From Lachnospiraceae bacterium (GTDB lineage Bacteria > Bacillota > Clostridia > Lachnospirales > Lachnospiraceae): 28,558 nucleotides of DNA. Under the pieces are notes generated by a model that saw only the letters and a program-made list of their open reading frames with translations, was not told the DNA's origin and did not search any database. The translations under genes and the position numbers were made by a program. The stretch's first letter is position 1, and each line of letters begins with the position of its first letter. Location of the stretch: the NCBI GenBank assembly GCA_016293925.1, contig JAEDCX010000025.1, forward strand, positions 1-28,558, given 5' to 3'. This document shows, in pieces, positions 15,073 to 21,775 of the stretch.

Positions 15073-15501
15073 ATGATGATATCCACCAAAGGCCGTTACG
15101 CTCTGCGCGTCATGATCGATCTGGCCGAACACAATACCGGGAAATACATTACACTGGCGGATATCGCCGCAAGACAGGAGATTTCTGAGAAATATCTGGA
15201 GAGTATCGTGAATCTTCTGAGCAAAAAAGAATATGTGGACGCCCTCCGCGGTAAAGGCGGCGGTTATCGTCTGAATCGCGCACCGGAAAGCTACACCGTG
15301 GCGGAAATTCTGAAAGCGGCTGACTGTACGCTGGCACCGGTTACCTGCCTGGAGCATGCACCCAATCGCTGTGAACGTGCCGCATATTGTAAAACCCTCA
15401 ACATGTGGGAAGGGCTGCATAAGCTGATCAACGATTATTTTGAGGGGATTTCACTTGCCGATCTGGTGAAAAACGAAGGAAACGGGGATTTCGTGATCTG
15501 A
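15073..15501 (+). CDS. Rrf2/IscR-family transcriptional regulator
   Basis: A 142-residue winged-helix DNA-binding protein. The N-terminus MMISTKGRYALRVMIDLAEH and the recognition region ISEKYLESIVNLL followed by GKGGGYRL are diagnostic of the Rrf2 family. Three cysteines, C92, C100 and C106 (TC-x7-C-x5-C), sit where IscR and relatives bind an iron-sulfur cluster; C85 is an extra one. An Fe-S or redox-sensing role is therefore likely, but the targets are not visible: no isc, suf or cysteine genes are in the window. The ATG at 15073 has GGAGG about 9 nt upstream, whereas an ATG five codons earlier overlaps that site and is rejected. The promoter lies within a long palindrome, suggesting autoregulation. 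Convergent with rsmH. Confidence 0.92.
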   Translation: MMISTKGRYALRVMIDLAEHNTGKYITLADIAARQEISEKYLESIVNLLSKKEYVDALRGKGGGYRLNRAPESYTVAEILKAADCTLAPVTCLEHAPNRCERAAYCKTLNMWEGLHKLINDYFEGISLADLVKNEGNGDFVI

Positions 15502-15592
15502 GCCCACAGGGGGCAGATCCTACTACCCCGGGAGCGATATGTACATCCGGGATCGGGTTCGACATCCGGGCAGGCTGTCACACGACTGCCTG

Positions 15593-16651
15593 CTACGCAC
15601 GGACTGCCCAGCGCAGCTTTGTACTTCTGGCCCTGGGATTCCGGGCGCACTCTTCTGCGGAGGGCCGGATCACATCCTCTGCGATCCGGGAATAAACGCC
15701 GGAGCGTAAGCCCTCTTTGAATGCTTTTTTCACAAGCTTGTCTTCACCGGAATGAAATGTAAGTATTGCGATCCTGCCGCCGGAGGAAACCGCCTCCGGA
15801 AGGATGTTCAGAAATGCATACAACACCTCAAACTCCTGATTGACATCGATTCTGAGTGCCTGGAATACCCGGGCACTTGTTTTTTTCACCGCCTCCGGAC
15901 GCTCTGCTGCCGGAAGCCGCGCCAAGGTCTCTTCGATGATGTGACGGAGGGCTGTTGTGGTATCGATGCGCACACCCTGCTTACGTTTCCGGATGATATT
16001 GGCCGCAATCTGCGCAGCGTAAGGCTCATCGGAATTCTCCCGAAGCATGCCGGCCAGTTCCTCCAATCCCACGGTTTGTAAACGCTCTGCCGCACTGATC
16101 CCCTTTGTCGGATCCAGCCGCAGATCCAGCGGCCCATCCAGTTTGTAGGAGAATCCCCTCTCCGGATTGTCGATCTGCATGGAAGAAACACCCAGATCTG
16201 CCAGTACGAAATCAAAGGTTCCCACTTCTCTCGCAAGTTCCCCCACTTCCGCAAAATTCCTCAGATGAATGTGAAGGAAATCCTCACCATACCCCAGATT
16301 CTTCAGACGCTCCCGGGTCTTCGCCGATTCGATGGGATCCACATCGGTAGCGTGCATGGATCCCCTGTGATCCATACATTCCATCATCTTCAGGGTATGT
16401 CCGCCATATCCAAGCGTGGCGTCCAGCCCCTGCTCTCCCGGACGTATCTGCAATACCTCCAGAATCTCCGGCACCATGATGGGAATATGCATTCCGGCCG
16501 GTGTACTGCCTTTGCGGATGACTTTCTCGATGGTATCCCCGTATTTCTCCGGATGATGCTCTTTGTATTTCTCCGCATAATGCTTTGGGTGCGTACCGCT
16601 GTAATGCACCCGCCGTACATGTTTCTCTTGTTCCCGGTTCTGTTCGTCCAT
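15593..16651 (-). CDS. rsmH: 16S rRNA (cytosine(1402)-N(4))-methyltransferase, N-terminally extended form
   Basis: Methylates N4 of C1402 in 16S rRNA, in the ribosomal P site, using S-adenosylmethionine. The 352-residue protein has the RsmH/MraW start motif MHIPIMVPEILE only from residue 54, then DATLGYGGHT (77-86) for AdoMet binding. FDFVLADLGVSSMQIDNPERGFS and ILTFHSGEDKLVKKAFKEG are further family signatures. The first 53 residues are basic and His-rich (HPKHYAEKYKEHHPEKYGDTIEKV), an extension absent from the standard enzyme. I chose the ATG at 16651 because an upstream in-frame start would run through a tandem repeat and has no ribosome site. It is not in a dcw cell-division cluster (no mraZ, ftsL or pbp next to it). 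A second, standard copy may exist elsewhere. Confidence 0.93.
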   Translation of the reverse strand: MDEQNREQEKHVRRVHYSGTHPKHYAEKYKEHHPEKYGDTIEKVIRKGSTPAGMHIPIMVPEILEVLQIRPGEQGLDATLGYGGHTLKMMECMDHRGSMHATDVDPIESAKTRERLKNLGYGEDFLHIHLRNFAEVGELAREVGTFDFVLADLGVSSMQIDNPERGFSYKLDGPLDLRLDPTKGISAAERLQTVGLEELAGMLRENSDEPYAAQIAANIIRKRKQGVRIDTTTALRHIIEETLARLPAAERPEAVKKTSARVFQALRIDVNQEFEVLYAFLNILPEAVSSGGRIAILTFHSGEDKLVKKAFKEGLRSGVYSRIAEDVIRPSAEECARNPRARSTKLRWAVRA

Positions 16652-16694
16652 ATACTTCCGCAGCTCCTGTCTCCATCTGTTCTTACTGTATCTA

Positions 16695-16723
16695 TCATAC
16701 CGCCCGGCAGGAATTTTGTACAG
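16695..16723 (-). promoter_or_regulatory. Candidate rsmH promoter
   Basis: On the minus strand, TGTACA (16723-16718), a 17-bp spacer and TATGAT (16700-16695) predict a start near 16688, about 37 nt before the rsmH ATG. The -35 matches at 4 of 6 positions, the -10 at 5 of 6. Confidence 0.5.
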
Positions 16724-16771
16724 CGCAAACCAGATTCTGTTCCGGCAGCGCAAACCGGATTCTGTTCCGGC
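16722..16771. repeat. Two tandem 25-bp repeats upstream of rsmH
   Basis: Units 16722-16746 and 16747-16771 are identical except for one base (CCAGATT versus CCGGATT), and a third copy seems to begin (CAG) before diverging. They end at the -35 of the candidate rsmH promoter. Two units are too few and too close for CRISPR. Confidence 0.9.
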
Positions 16772-16819
16772 AGTCGAACCGAACGCATGCCACCCGGGCC
16801 GGATGCTGCTCCCCGGTGC

Positions 16820-17350
16820 TCATATCCATACGGAAACAATGAAAATACTGGCCACAACACCAACCAATACACATAGCAAACCGCCGGCCAGGGTCCACCT
16901 GGTTTTCCGGATTCCCACAGACATATAGTAGACACTCATGGTATAGAATACCGTCTCTGTAGAACTCATCATGACCGAAGCGATCAGTCCGATGGTGGAA
17001 TCCGTACCGTAGGTCTTGAACAGATCAATGACGATCCCGGTAGCGGCAGATGCGGAAAAGAGGCGTACAAAGGTCAACGGTACCAGTTCGGAAGGAACAT
17101 GCAGCGGTTCCAGAATCGTGCTGAACAAGGCCGCCATCCAATCCAGAAAACCGGACGCGCGCAGTACGCCCACCGCCACAAACAAGCCGATTAGTGTGGG
17201 CAGAATATCCACGACGATCTTCACTCCCCGGACCGCCCCCCGGATAAACTGTTCATAAATCTTCTGTCCGTGGAAAAGTCCATATGCAGTAATAAAAAAG
17301 AGAAAAAGCGGAATAATAACTTCAGATAAATTCAGGACGACCTGTTGCAT
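16820..17350 (-). CDS. spmB: Spore maturation protein B
   Basis: A 176-residue polytopic membrane protein with the nucleoside-recognition (Gate) fold. In Bacillus, SpmA and SpmB together are needed for proper spore-core dehydration. Conserved pieces include VRGVKIVVDILPTLIGLFVAVGVLRASG, GTDSTIGLIASVMMSSTETVFYT and VYYMSVGIRKTRWTLAGGL; the STET motif is characteristic. The ATG at 17350 has AGGAG 6 nt upstream, so the in-frame ATG nine codons earlier is unlikely. Unlike the usual adjacent spmA-spmB pair, spmA lies about 790 bp away, with an oppositely oriented DUF421 gene between, so spmB needs its own promoter in the 60 bp shared with that gene. I could not identify that promoter. Confidence 0.93.
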   Translation of the reverse strand: MQQVVLNLSEVIIPLFLFFITAYGLFHGQKIYEQFIRGAVRGVKIVVDILPTLIGLFVAVGVLRASGFLDWMAALFSTILEPLHVPSELVPLTFVRLFSASAATGIVIDLFKTYGTDSTIGLIASVMMSSTETVFYTMSVYYMSVGIRKTRWTLAGGLLCVLVGVVASIFIVSVWI

Positions 17351-17410
17351 ACATTGCTCCTGTAAGATATTAAGCAAAACTGTATTTGTTTCGAAAGGAA
17401 GGATTAACTT

Positions 17411-18118
17411 ATGGAAATCATCATGATTATATTGAAATCTGTGGCATCCGTGGTGGTTCTTTTTGTACTGGCCAAATTCATGGGATACCGGCAGATCGCC
17501 GAGATGAGTCTGTTTGACTATCTGAACGGCATTACCATCGGATCCATTGCAGCAGAAATGGCGATCGCCGACGATTCGGATTTCCTCGCCCCGCTGATCG
17601 CCATGATTATCTATGCGCTTTTCGCAGTATTATTGTCTCTGGCCAGCTCCAAATCCATTCACGCCAGACATTTCCTGTGCGGGACGCCCATTATCCTCAT
17701 GAGCAAAGGACAGCTCTATCGCGAAAATCTGAAGAAGGCCAAGCTGGATCTGAACGAATTCCTCACCCAGGCCAGAAATCATGGGTTTTTCGACCTGTCA
17801 CAGCTGGATACCGTCATTATGGAGGACAACGGCCGGATCAGTTATCTGCCCAAGAGTCTGTATCGCCCCACAACGCCGGAGGATCACAATATGAAACCCA
17901 AGGAATGCTCCCTGGTGGCCAATCTGATCATCGACGGCAAGGTTATGCCCGAGCACCTGAAGAATATCGGCAAGGATGAGGGATGGCTCCTCAGTAACAT
18001 CAAGAAACAGGGATACAAGAATCCCTCCGACATTTTTCTGGCGATCTGTGACTGCCACGGCAAGCTTACGGTCTATCCAATGAAAACCACGAAGCTGCCC
18101 CATGATATACTGGCATAA
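17411..18118 (+). CDS. DUF421 (YetF/YcaP-type) membrane protein
   Basis: A 235-residue protein of the YetF family. N-terminal membrane helices lie at about 4-23 and 56-78, with the conserved MGYRQIAEMSLFDYLNGITIGSIAAEMA between them. A soluble domain follows, containing GTPIILMSKGQLYRENLKKAKLDLNEFL and the FFDLSQLDTVIMEDNGRISYLPK motif. DUF421 proteins are found in spore-forming Bacilli, and relatives are carried on the spoVA2mob element, where they affect spore resistance and germination. The position between spmA and spmB suggests a spore-membrane role here too, as inference. GGAAGG lies about 9 nt before the ATG. It is convergent with spmA (18-nt gap, no clear terminator) and divergent from spmB. 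Confidence 0.92.
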   Translation: MEIIMIILKSVASVVVLFVLAKFMGYRQIAEMSLFDYLNGITIGSIAAEMAIADDSDFLAPLIAMIIYALFAVLLSLASSKSIHARHFLCGTPIILMSKGQLYRENLKKAKLDLNEFLTQARNHGFFDLSQLDTVIMEDNGRISYLPKSLYRPTTPEDHNMKPKECSLVANLIIDGKVMPEHLKNIGKDEGWLLSNIKKQGYKNPSDIFLAICDCHGKLTVYPMKTTKLPHDILA

Positions 18119-18136
18119 CCGTTTCAGCACAGCCGC

Positions 18137-18760
18137 TTACGATGACGTCATCTTCTGCATGATCTTACAGTACACGATTCCCGCCAGCGTCGTAACAGCG
18201 GTAGCGATGAAGCCCGGCACAATAATCGACGCACTGTGGGCGGATCCGTATTGATTCCGGTAAGCAATCATATTGACCGGAATCAGCTGCAGAGAAGAGA
18301 TATTGATCACCAGAAAAGTACACATGGCGTTGCTGGCGCGGGGAATATGCCCGCCCTTCACAGCCGGTGCATTTCCTGCCCGGCTTCTCTCCTCCTCTAG
18401 ATTCTTCAGTTCCTTCATGGCCTGTAATCCCGCAGGTGTTGCTGCCCAGCCAAGCCCCATGATGTTTGCAATGATATTCACGGCAATATATTCCCTGGCG
18501 GGATGGTTCTCGGGTACATCCGGAAACAGGAACTGCAATGGCCTACGCATTCCCCTCGTCATACCCGCAATCAATCCGGACCCATCTGCAATCTCCAGGA
18601 AGCCGGACCACATACCGATCACTCCCAGCATGGAGATCGCCAGAGTCACCGCTTCTCCGGCCGATTGAAGGATGGTTTCCGTCATGGTGCCCAGATTGCC
18701 CGTTACCGTCGCATAGAATATCCCCACCAGAATCATGATACCCCAGAGTATATTCAGCAT
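18137..18760 (-). CDS. spmA: Spore maturation protein A
   Basis: A 207-residue membrane protein, partner of SpmB in spore-core dehydration. Typical SpmA pieces are the start MLNILWGIMILVGIFYA and SMLGVIGMWSGFLEIADGSG. The core continues with NIIANIMGLGWAATPAGLQA and ASNAMCTFLVINISSLQLIP. The ATG at 18760 has AGGAGG 6 nt upstream; an ATG eight codons earlier (MRTRRRHR) has no such site. It lies just downstream of the acpP terminator, so it should have its own, probably sporulation-specific, promoter in the 50 nt between. A sequence CATAGAAT there resembles a sigma-E -10, but I see no matching -35. Confidence 0.94.
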   Translation of the reverse strand: MLNILWGIMILVGIFYATVTGNLGTMTETILQSAGEAVTLAISMLGVIGMWSGFLEIADGSGLIAGMTRGMRRPLQFLFPDVPENHPAREYIAVNIIANIMGLGWAATPAGLQAMKELKNLEEERSRAGNAPAVKGGHIPRASNAMCTFLVINISSLQLIPVNMIAYRNQYGSAHSASIIVPGFIATAVTTLAGIVYCKIMQKMTSS

Positions 18761-18806
18761 CCGATGCCTCCTACGAGTCCTCATCTGATTCTATGTCGGA
18801 ATACAC

Positions 18807-18841
18807 AAAAAAAGAACAGATTCCCCGGGGAAATCTGTTCT
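18807..18841 (-). terminator. Intrinsic terminator of acpP
   Basis: On the minus strand, a 14-nt arm (18841-18828 region) pairs with the opposing arm down to 18813 with one bulged base around a CCGG centre, followed by seven T (18813-18807). Confidence 0.88.
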
Positions 18842-18862
18842 CCGCATTATTACTGTACCGGC

Positions 18863-19096
18863 TTACGCATCTATACCCTTTGAACTGATAAACTCCATCA
18901 CATCGCCAACTGTCTCAATGCTCTCCAGCTCATCGGTAGGAATCTCGATACCATATTCCTCTTCAAAAGCCATTATCAGCTCGAAAAGATCAAGCGAATC
19001 TGCACCCAGATCATCCTTGAAAGAGGATTCCTCGGTGATCTCCACGCCATCAATGTTCAATTGATCCTGAATGATCTCAATGATTCTGTCTAACAT
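18863..19096 (-). CDS. acpP: Acyl carrier protein
   Basis: A 77-residue acidic helical protein that carries growing acyl chains on a 4'-phosphopantetheine arm during fatty acid synthesis. The attachment site is S34 in LGADSLDLFELIMAFEEEYG, the canonical DSL motif. Other conserved parts are FKDDLG and IPTDELESIETVGD. The ATG at 19096 has AGGAG 7 nt upstream; upstream in-frame codons would run through the promoter and rsmI end. No fab or pls genes are adjacent, so acpP is a single-gene unit with its own promoter, a palindrome over the start point and a strong terminator. A dedicated carrier for another pathway is possible but nothing nearby suggests one. Confidence 0.95.
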   Translation of the reverse strand: MLDRIIEIIQDQLNIDGVEITEESSFKDDLGADSLDLFELIMAFEEEYGIEIPTDELESIETVGDVMEFISSKGIDA

Positions 19097-19118
19097 GACA
19101 TCACTCCTTTCTTGTGTA

Positions 19119-19133
19119 ACTTGCAATGCAAGT
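19119..19133. promoter_or_regulatory. Perfect palindrome over the acpP start point, candidate operator
   Basis: ACTTGCA-A-TGCAAGT is a perfect 15-bp dyad. It overlaps the last bases of the acpP -10 and spans the predicted start point (about 19124), a classic repressor position. It differs from the known FapR and FabT sites as I remember them. Confidence 0.6.
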
Positions 19134-19159
19134 ATATGAACATGTATGCTATTTGTCAA
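19131..19159 (-). promoter_or_regulatory. Strong acpP promoter inside the end of rsmI
   Basis: On the minus strand, a perfect TTGACA (19159-19154), a 17-bp spacer and TATACT (19136-19131). The -35 lies within the last codons of rsmI (Ile-Asp-Lys), so the gene end doubles as promoter. Confidence 0.85.
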
Positions 19160-20015
19160 TAGGTTTTAAGAGATATTGGTAAACATCCCTCTTGGAAATC
19201 CCCCTGTCCGTGGCAACCTGCTTCATTGCCTCCTTATGATCCATTCCCCGGCGTTCATACAATTCCATATGTTCTTCGATGGACATCTCCTCCCAACTCC
19301 TGCGCACCTCCTCCTGAAGTTCTGCCCGGTCTCTGCCTTTGATAACAAGCACATACTCCCCCCTGGGTTCCTCCCCGGAGTACTTGGCAATCGCCTGCAA
19401 CAGTGTCATTCTCTCCACGGACTCAAACCGTTTCGTCAGTTCCCTGCACAGCGCAATTCTCCGGTCACCCAGAACCTCCTGCAGATCCTCCAGCGTCTTT
19501 CGCAGGTGATGGGGCGCCTCGTAGAGAATCATGGTACGGGTCTCGTCGGCCAGTTCCTGAAGGATTGTCCGTCGTTCTTTTTTGTCCTGGGGCAGAAAGG
19601 CTTCAAATGCGAACCTTCTGGTGGGAAGTCCCGACAGTGTCAATGCGGTGATACAGGCACAGGGACCGGGCAGACTGGTAACCGGAATGCCCTCCTCATG
19701 GCACATCCGTACCAGAACCTCCCCCGGATCGGAGATGGCCGGCGTACCCGCATCCGTAATCAGGGCAATGCTCTTCCCTTCCTTCATCTGACGGATTAAC
19801 GTATATGCTTTCTCCACCTTATTGTATTCATGATAACTGGTCATGGGCGTCCGGATCTGAAAATGATTCAACAGCTTCAGACTGTTTCTCGTATCCTCTG
19901 CGGCGATCACATCCACATTCGTAAGCGTTTCCAGCACGCGGCTCGTCATATCCTCCAGATTGCCGATGGGAGTGGCACACAGATATAACATACCGCCTTT
20001 AATATCCATAGACAT
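19149..20015 (-). CDS. rsmI: 16S rRNA (cytidine(1402)-2'-O)-methyltransferase
   Basis: Adds a 2'-O-methyl group to C1402 of 16S rRNA, the same nucleotide N4-methylated by RsmH. The 288-residue protein shows the RsmI/YraL start LYLCATPIGNLEDMTSRVLETL and the AEDTR motif at 39-43. It also has ALITDAGTPAISDPGEVLV, SLPGPCACITALTLSG and a C-terminal helical region ending in RGISKRDVYQYLL. The ATG at 20015 has AAGGAG at good spacing and overlaps the end of the trmN6-like gene by 17 nt, so the two are coupled. In Bacillus the same order trmN6-rsmI is found downstream of holB and ricT. Confidence 0.97.
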   Translation of the reverse strand: MSMDIKGGMLYLCATPIGNLEDMTSRVLETLTNVDVIAAEDTRNSLKLLNHFQIRTPMTSYHEYNKVEKAYTLIRQMKEGKSIALITDAGTPAISDPGEVLVRMCHEEGIPVTSLPGPCACITALTLSGLPTRRFAFEAFLPQDKKERRTILQELADETRTMILYEAPHHLRKTLEDLQEVLGDRRIALCRELTKRFESVERMTLLQAIAKYSGEEPRGEYVLVIKGRDRAELQEEVRRSWEEMSIEEHMELYERRGMDHKEAMKQVATDRGISKRDVYQYLLKPIDK

Positions 20016-20739
20016 CTACTATCTCCTTCGTATAGACTCCTTTGCTCTCGAAGACAATCAGCGGTTTCTCCACCGTCATCCCGGATCGTCCGCCACGGGT
20101 GCCCTCGATCAGCACCATGTTCGGCTCCGCATCCGCAAAAGGATATACCAGGCGCATTCTCTTGGGCTCCAGCTTATACTGCGTCATGGTTACCATGATC
20201 TCCGCCAGCCGGAAGGGCCTGTGCACCATATAGAAGTGCCCCTGCGGCTTCAGCAGTCTGGCCGTCACCCTGCATACATCCTCCAACGTACACAGAACCT
20301 CATGTCTTGCGATTGCCTTGGCGCTCTCCGGATTCGTGAGGCCATGCTGACCGATCATATAAGGCGGATTGCACGTAATGGTATCATATGCGGACAGCGG
20401 GAAAAGAGCATCCGCCTCCTTAATATCTCCCGTTACGATGGTAACCCTGCTGCCAAGATCATTCAATGCAACCGATCTTGCCGCCATATCTGCGCTCTCC
20501 GGCTGGATCTCCAATCCGGTCAGATGCGCTGCCTCTGTCTTCGCCGCCATCAGAATCGGAATGATTCCGGTACCGGTTCCGAGATCCAGTACATTCCCCC
20601 CCGGCGGTGCTGTGGCAAATCCAGACAGAAGAACCGCATCCATTCCGAAACAGAAGCGTTCCCTGTTCTGAATAATGCGGTATCCATTCCTTTGTAAATC
20701 ATCGATTCGCTCGTTCTCTTTTAACATCATTTCATGCAT
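19999..20739 (-). CDS. trmN6: TrmN6/YfiC-like tRNA1(Val) (adenine(37)-N6)-methyltransferase family protein
   Basis: A 246-residue Rossmann-fold methyltransferase. The AdoMet loop is DLGTGTG (52-58) and the target-base motif is NPPY (124-127), typical of N6-adenine methylation. The N-terminus MMLKENERIDDLQRNGYRIIQN, with FCFGMDAVLLSGF, is characteristic of the family found beside rsmI in Firmicutes. The E. coli family member methylates A37 of tRNA1-Val; the target here is assumed, not shown. Several Met codons cluster at the start and the ribosome site is poor, so the exact start (20739 or 20730/20727) is uncertain. It overlaps rsmI by 17 nt and lies 50 nt after ricT. Confidence 0.85.
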   Translation of the reverse strand: MHEMMLKENERIDDLQRNGYRIIQNRERFCFGMDAVLLSGFATAPPGGNVLDLGTGTGIIPILMAAKTEAAHLTGLEIQPESADMAARSVALNDLGSRVTIVTGDIKEADALFPLSAYDTITCNPPYMIGQHGLTNPESAKAIARHEVLCTLEDVCRVTARLLKPQGHFYMVHRPFRLAEIMVTMTQYKLEPKRMRLVYPFADAEPNMVLIEGTRGGRSGMTVEKPLIVFESKGVYTKEIVDVYGY

Positions 20740-20789
20740 TTCCGTACCATGCTGATCCTGCCCAATCCTCTCCCTTCCGGGAGACGGTA

Positions 20790-21707
20790 CTAGCTGAGTT
20801 TGGATTTGCTGCCGTCCTGCTTCTCTTCTTTCTCCAGTTTCTCCAGTTCTTTGATGGATTCTGCGTCCAGATTGATCTTCTCTTTCCGGGTTTTGCGCTT
20901 GAACCGAAGCTGCTCCACACGATATTCTACAATCTCTTTCTCATCATCCCTGTCCACAATGACCTTCACAAGCTGACGAAGCACGTTCACACTCTGTACT
21001 TCCCCCTTCAGACCATCATCCGTTGTCACATAGTCCCCGATATTCGGAAGACGACGGTTCAGCTCTTCATAGGTTTCTTCCTCATTCTTCAGACAACACA
21101 TCAGACGTCCGCATACACCGGAGATCTTCGTAGGGTTCAGTGAGAGATTCTGCTCTTTTGCCATCTTGATGGATACCGGAATGAATTCGGACAGATGGGT
21201 ATGACAGCATAGCGGTCTTCCGCAGATACCGATTCCGCCTACGATCTTGGTCTCATCACGGACACCGATCTGCCGGAGTTCAATACGTGTCCTAAATACG
21301 CTGGCCAGATCCTTGACCAGCTCCCGGAAATCAATTCGTCCGTCAGCGGTGAAATAGAACAGAACCTTATTATTGTCAAACGTGTATTCCGCATCAATCA
21401 GTTTCATCTCCAGACCGTGTTTGGCGATCTTCTCCAGACAGATCCGAAATGCATCCTTCTCCTTGGCTTTATTAGCCGCCTCCTGCTCGTCATCCTTCGC
21501 ATTTGCAATTCTGAGCACCGGCTTCAACGGCTGTATCACCTTATCCTCCGGCACCTCCCGGGGATCGGATACAACAGTTCCGTACTCAATCCCTCTCGCG
21601 GTTTCCACAATCACATGGTCGTTCTTCTTTATATCAAACTTCATCGGGTCAAAAAAGTATATTTTGCCCGCTGTTCTGAATCGTACACCAATTACTCTAA
21701 TCATCAT
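20790..21707 (-). CDS. ricT: PSP1-domain protein RicT (YaaT)
   Basis: A 305-residue cytoplasmic protein. In Bacillus, RicT acts with RicA and RicF to speed Spo0A phosphorylation and to guide RNase Y mRNA maturation, and the complex binds Fe-S clusters. The PSP1 domain is seen in VVGxxF-type strands (IRVIGVRFRTAGKIYFFD) and DHVIVETARGIEYG. Two CG-x2-x-CC motifs supply the conserved cysteines C162, C167, C168 and C199, C204, C205. The C-terminal tail is a charged Lys/Glu helix (about 270-305). GAGG lies 7 nt before the ATG-ATG start. It follows holB by 68 nt. The usual Bacillus neighbour yabA is absent. Confidence 0.95.
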   Translation of the reverse strand: MMIRVIGVRFRTAGKIYFFDPMKFDIKKNDHVIVETARGIEYGTVVSDPREVPEDKVIQPLKPVLRIANAKDDEQEAANKAKEKDAFRICLEKIAKHGLEMKLIDAEYTFDNNKVLFYFTADGRIDFRELVKDLASVFRTRIELRQIGVRDETKIVGGIGICGRPLCCHTHLSEFIPVSIKMAKEQNLSLNPTKISGVCGRLMCCLKNEEETYEELNRRLPNIGDYVTTDDGLKGEVQSVNVLRQLVKVIVDRDDEKEIVEYRVEQLRFKRKTRKEKINLDAESIKELEKLEKEEKQDGSKSKLS

Positions 21708-21775
21708 CTATATACCTCACGTCATCCTGCTGTATGGCTGTATCCGGGGCAGAAGCACCAATATGTACAACCACG

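Noticed and set aside
15570..15593. Hairpin GCAGGCTGTC-ACAC-GACTGCCTGC between the Rrf2-type gene and rsmH
   Set aside because: The stem is good (one mismatch) but no T-run follows on either strand and it touches the rsmH stop, so I do not call it a terminator.
16722..16771. Possible CRISPR remnant
   Set aside because: Only two directly abutting units without spacers and no cas genes.
17351..17410. Sigma-G/F-like promoter (TGCATA) for the DUF421 gene near the spmB start
   Set aside because: The -35-like TGCATA has no good -10 partner at the right distance; four of seven matches is not enough.
18761..18806. Sigma-E-type promoter for spmA (CATAGAAT as -10)
   Set aside because: No matching -35 at 13-15 bp; kept only as a remark in the spmA entry.
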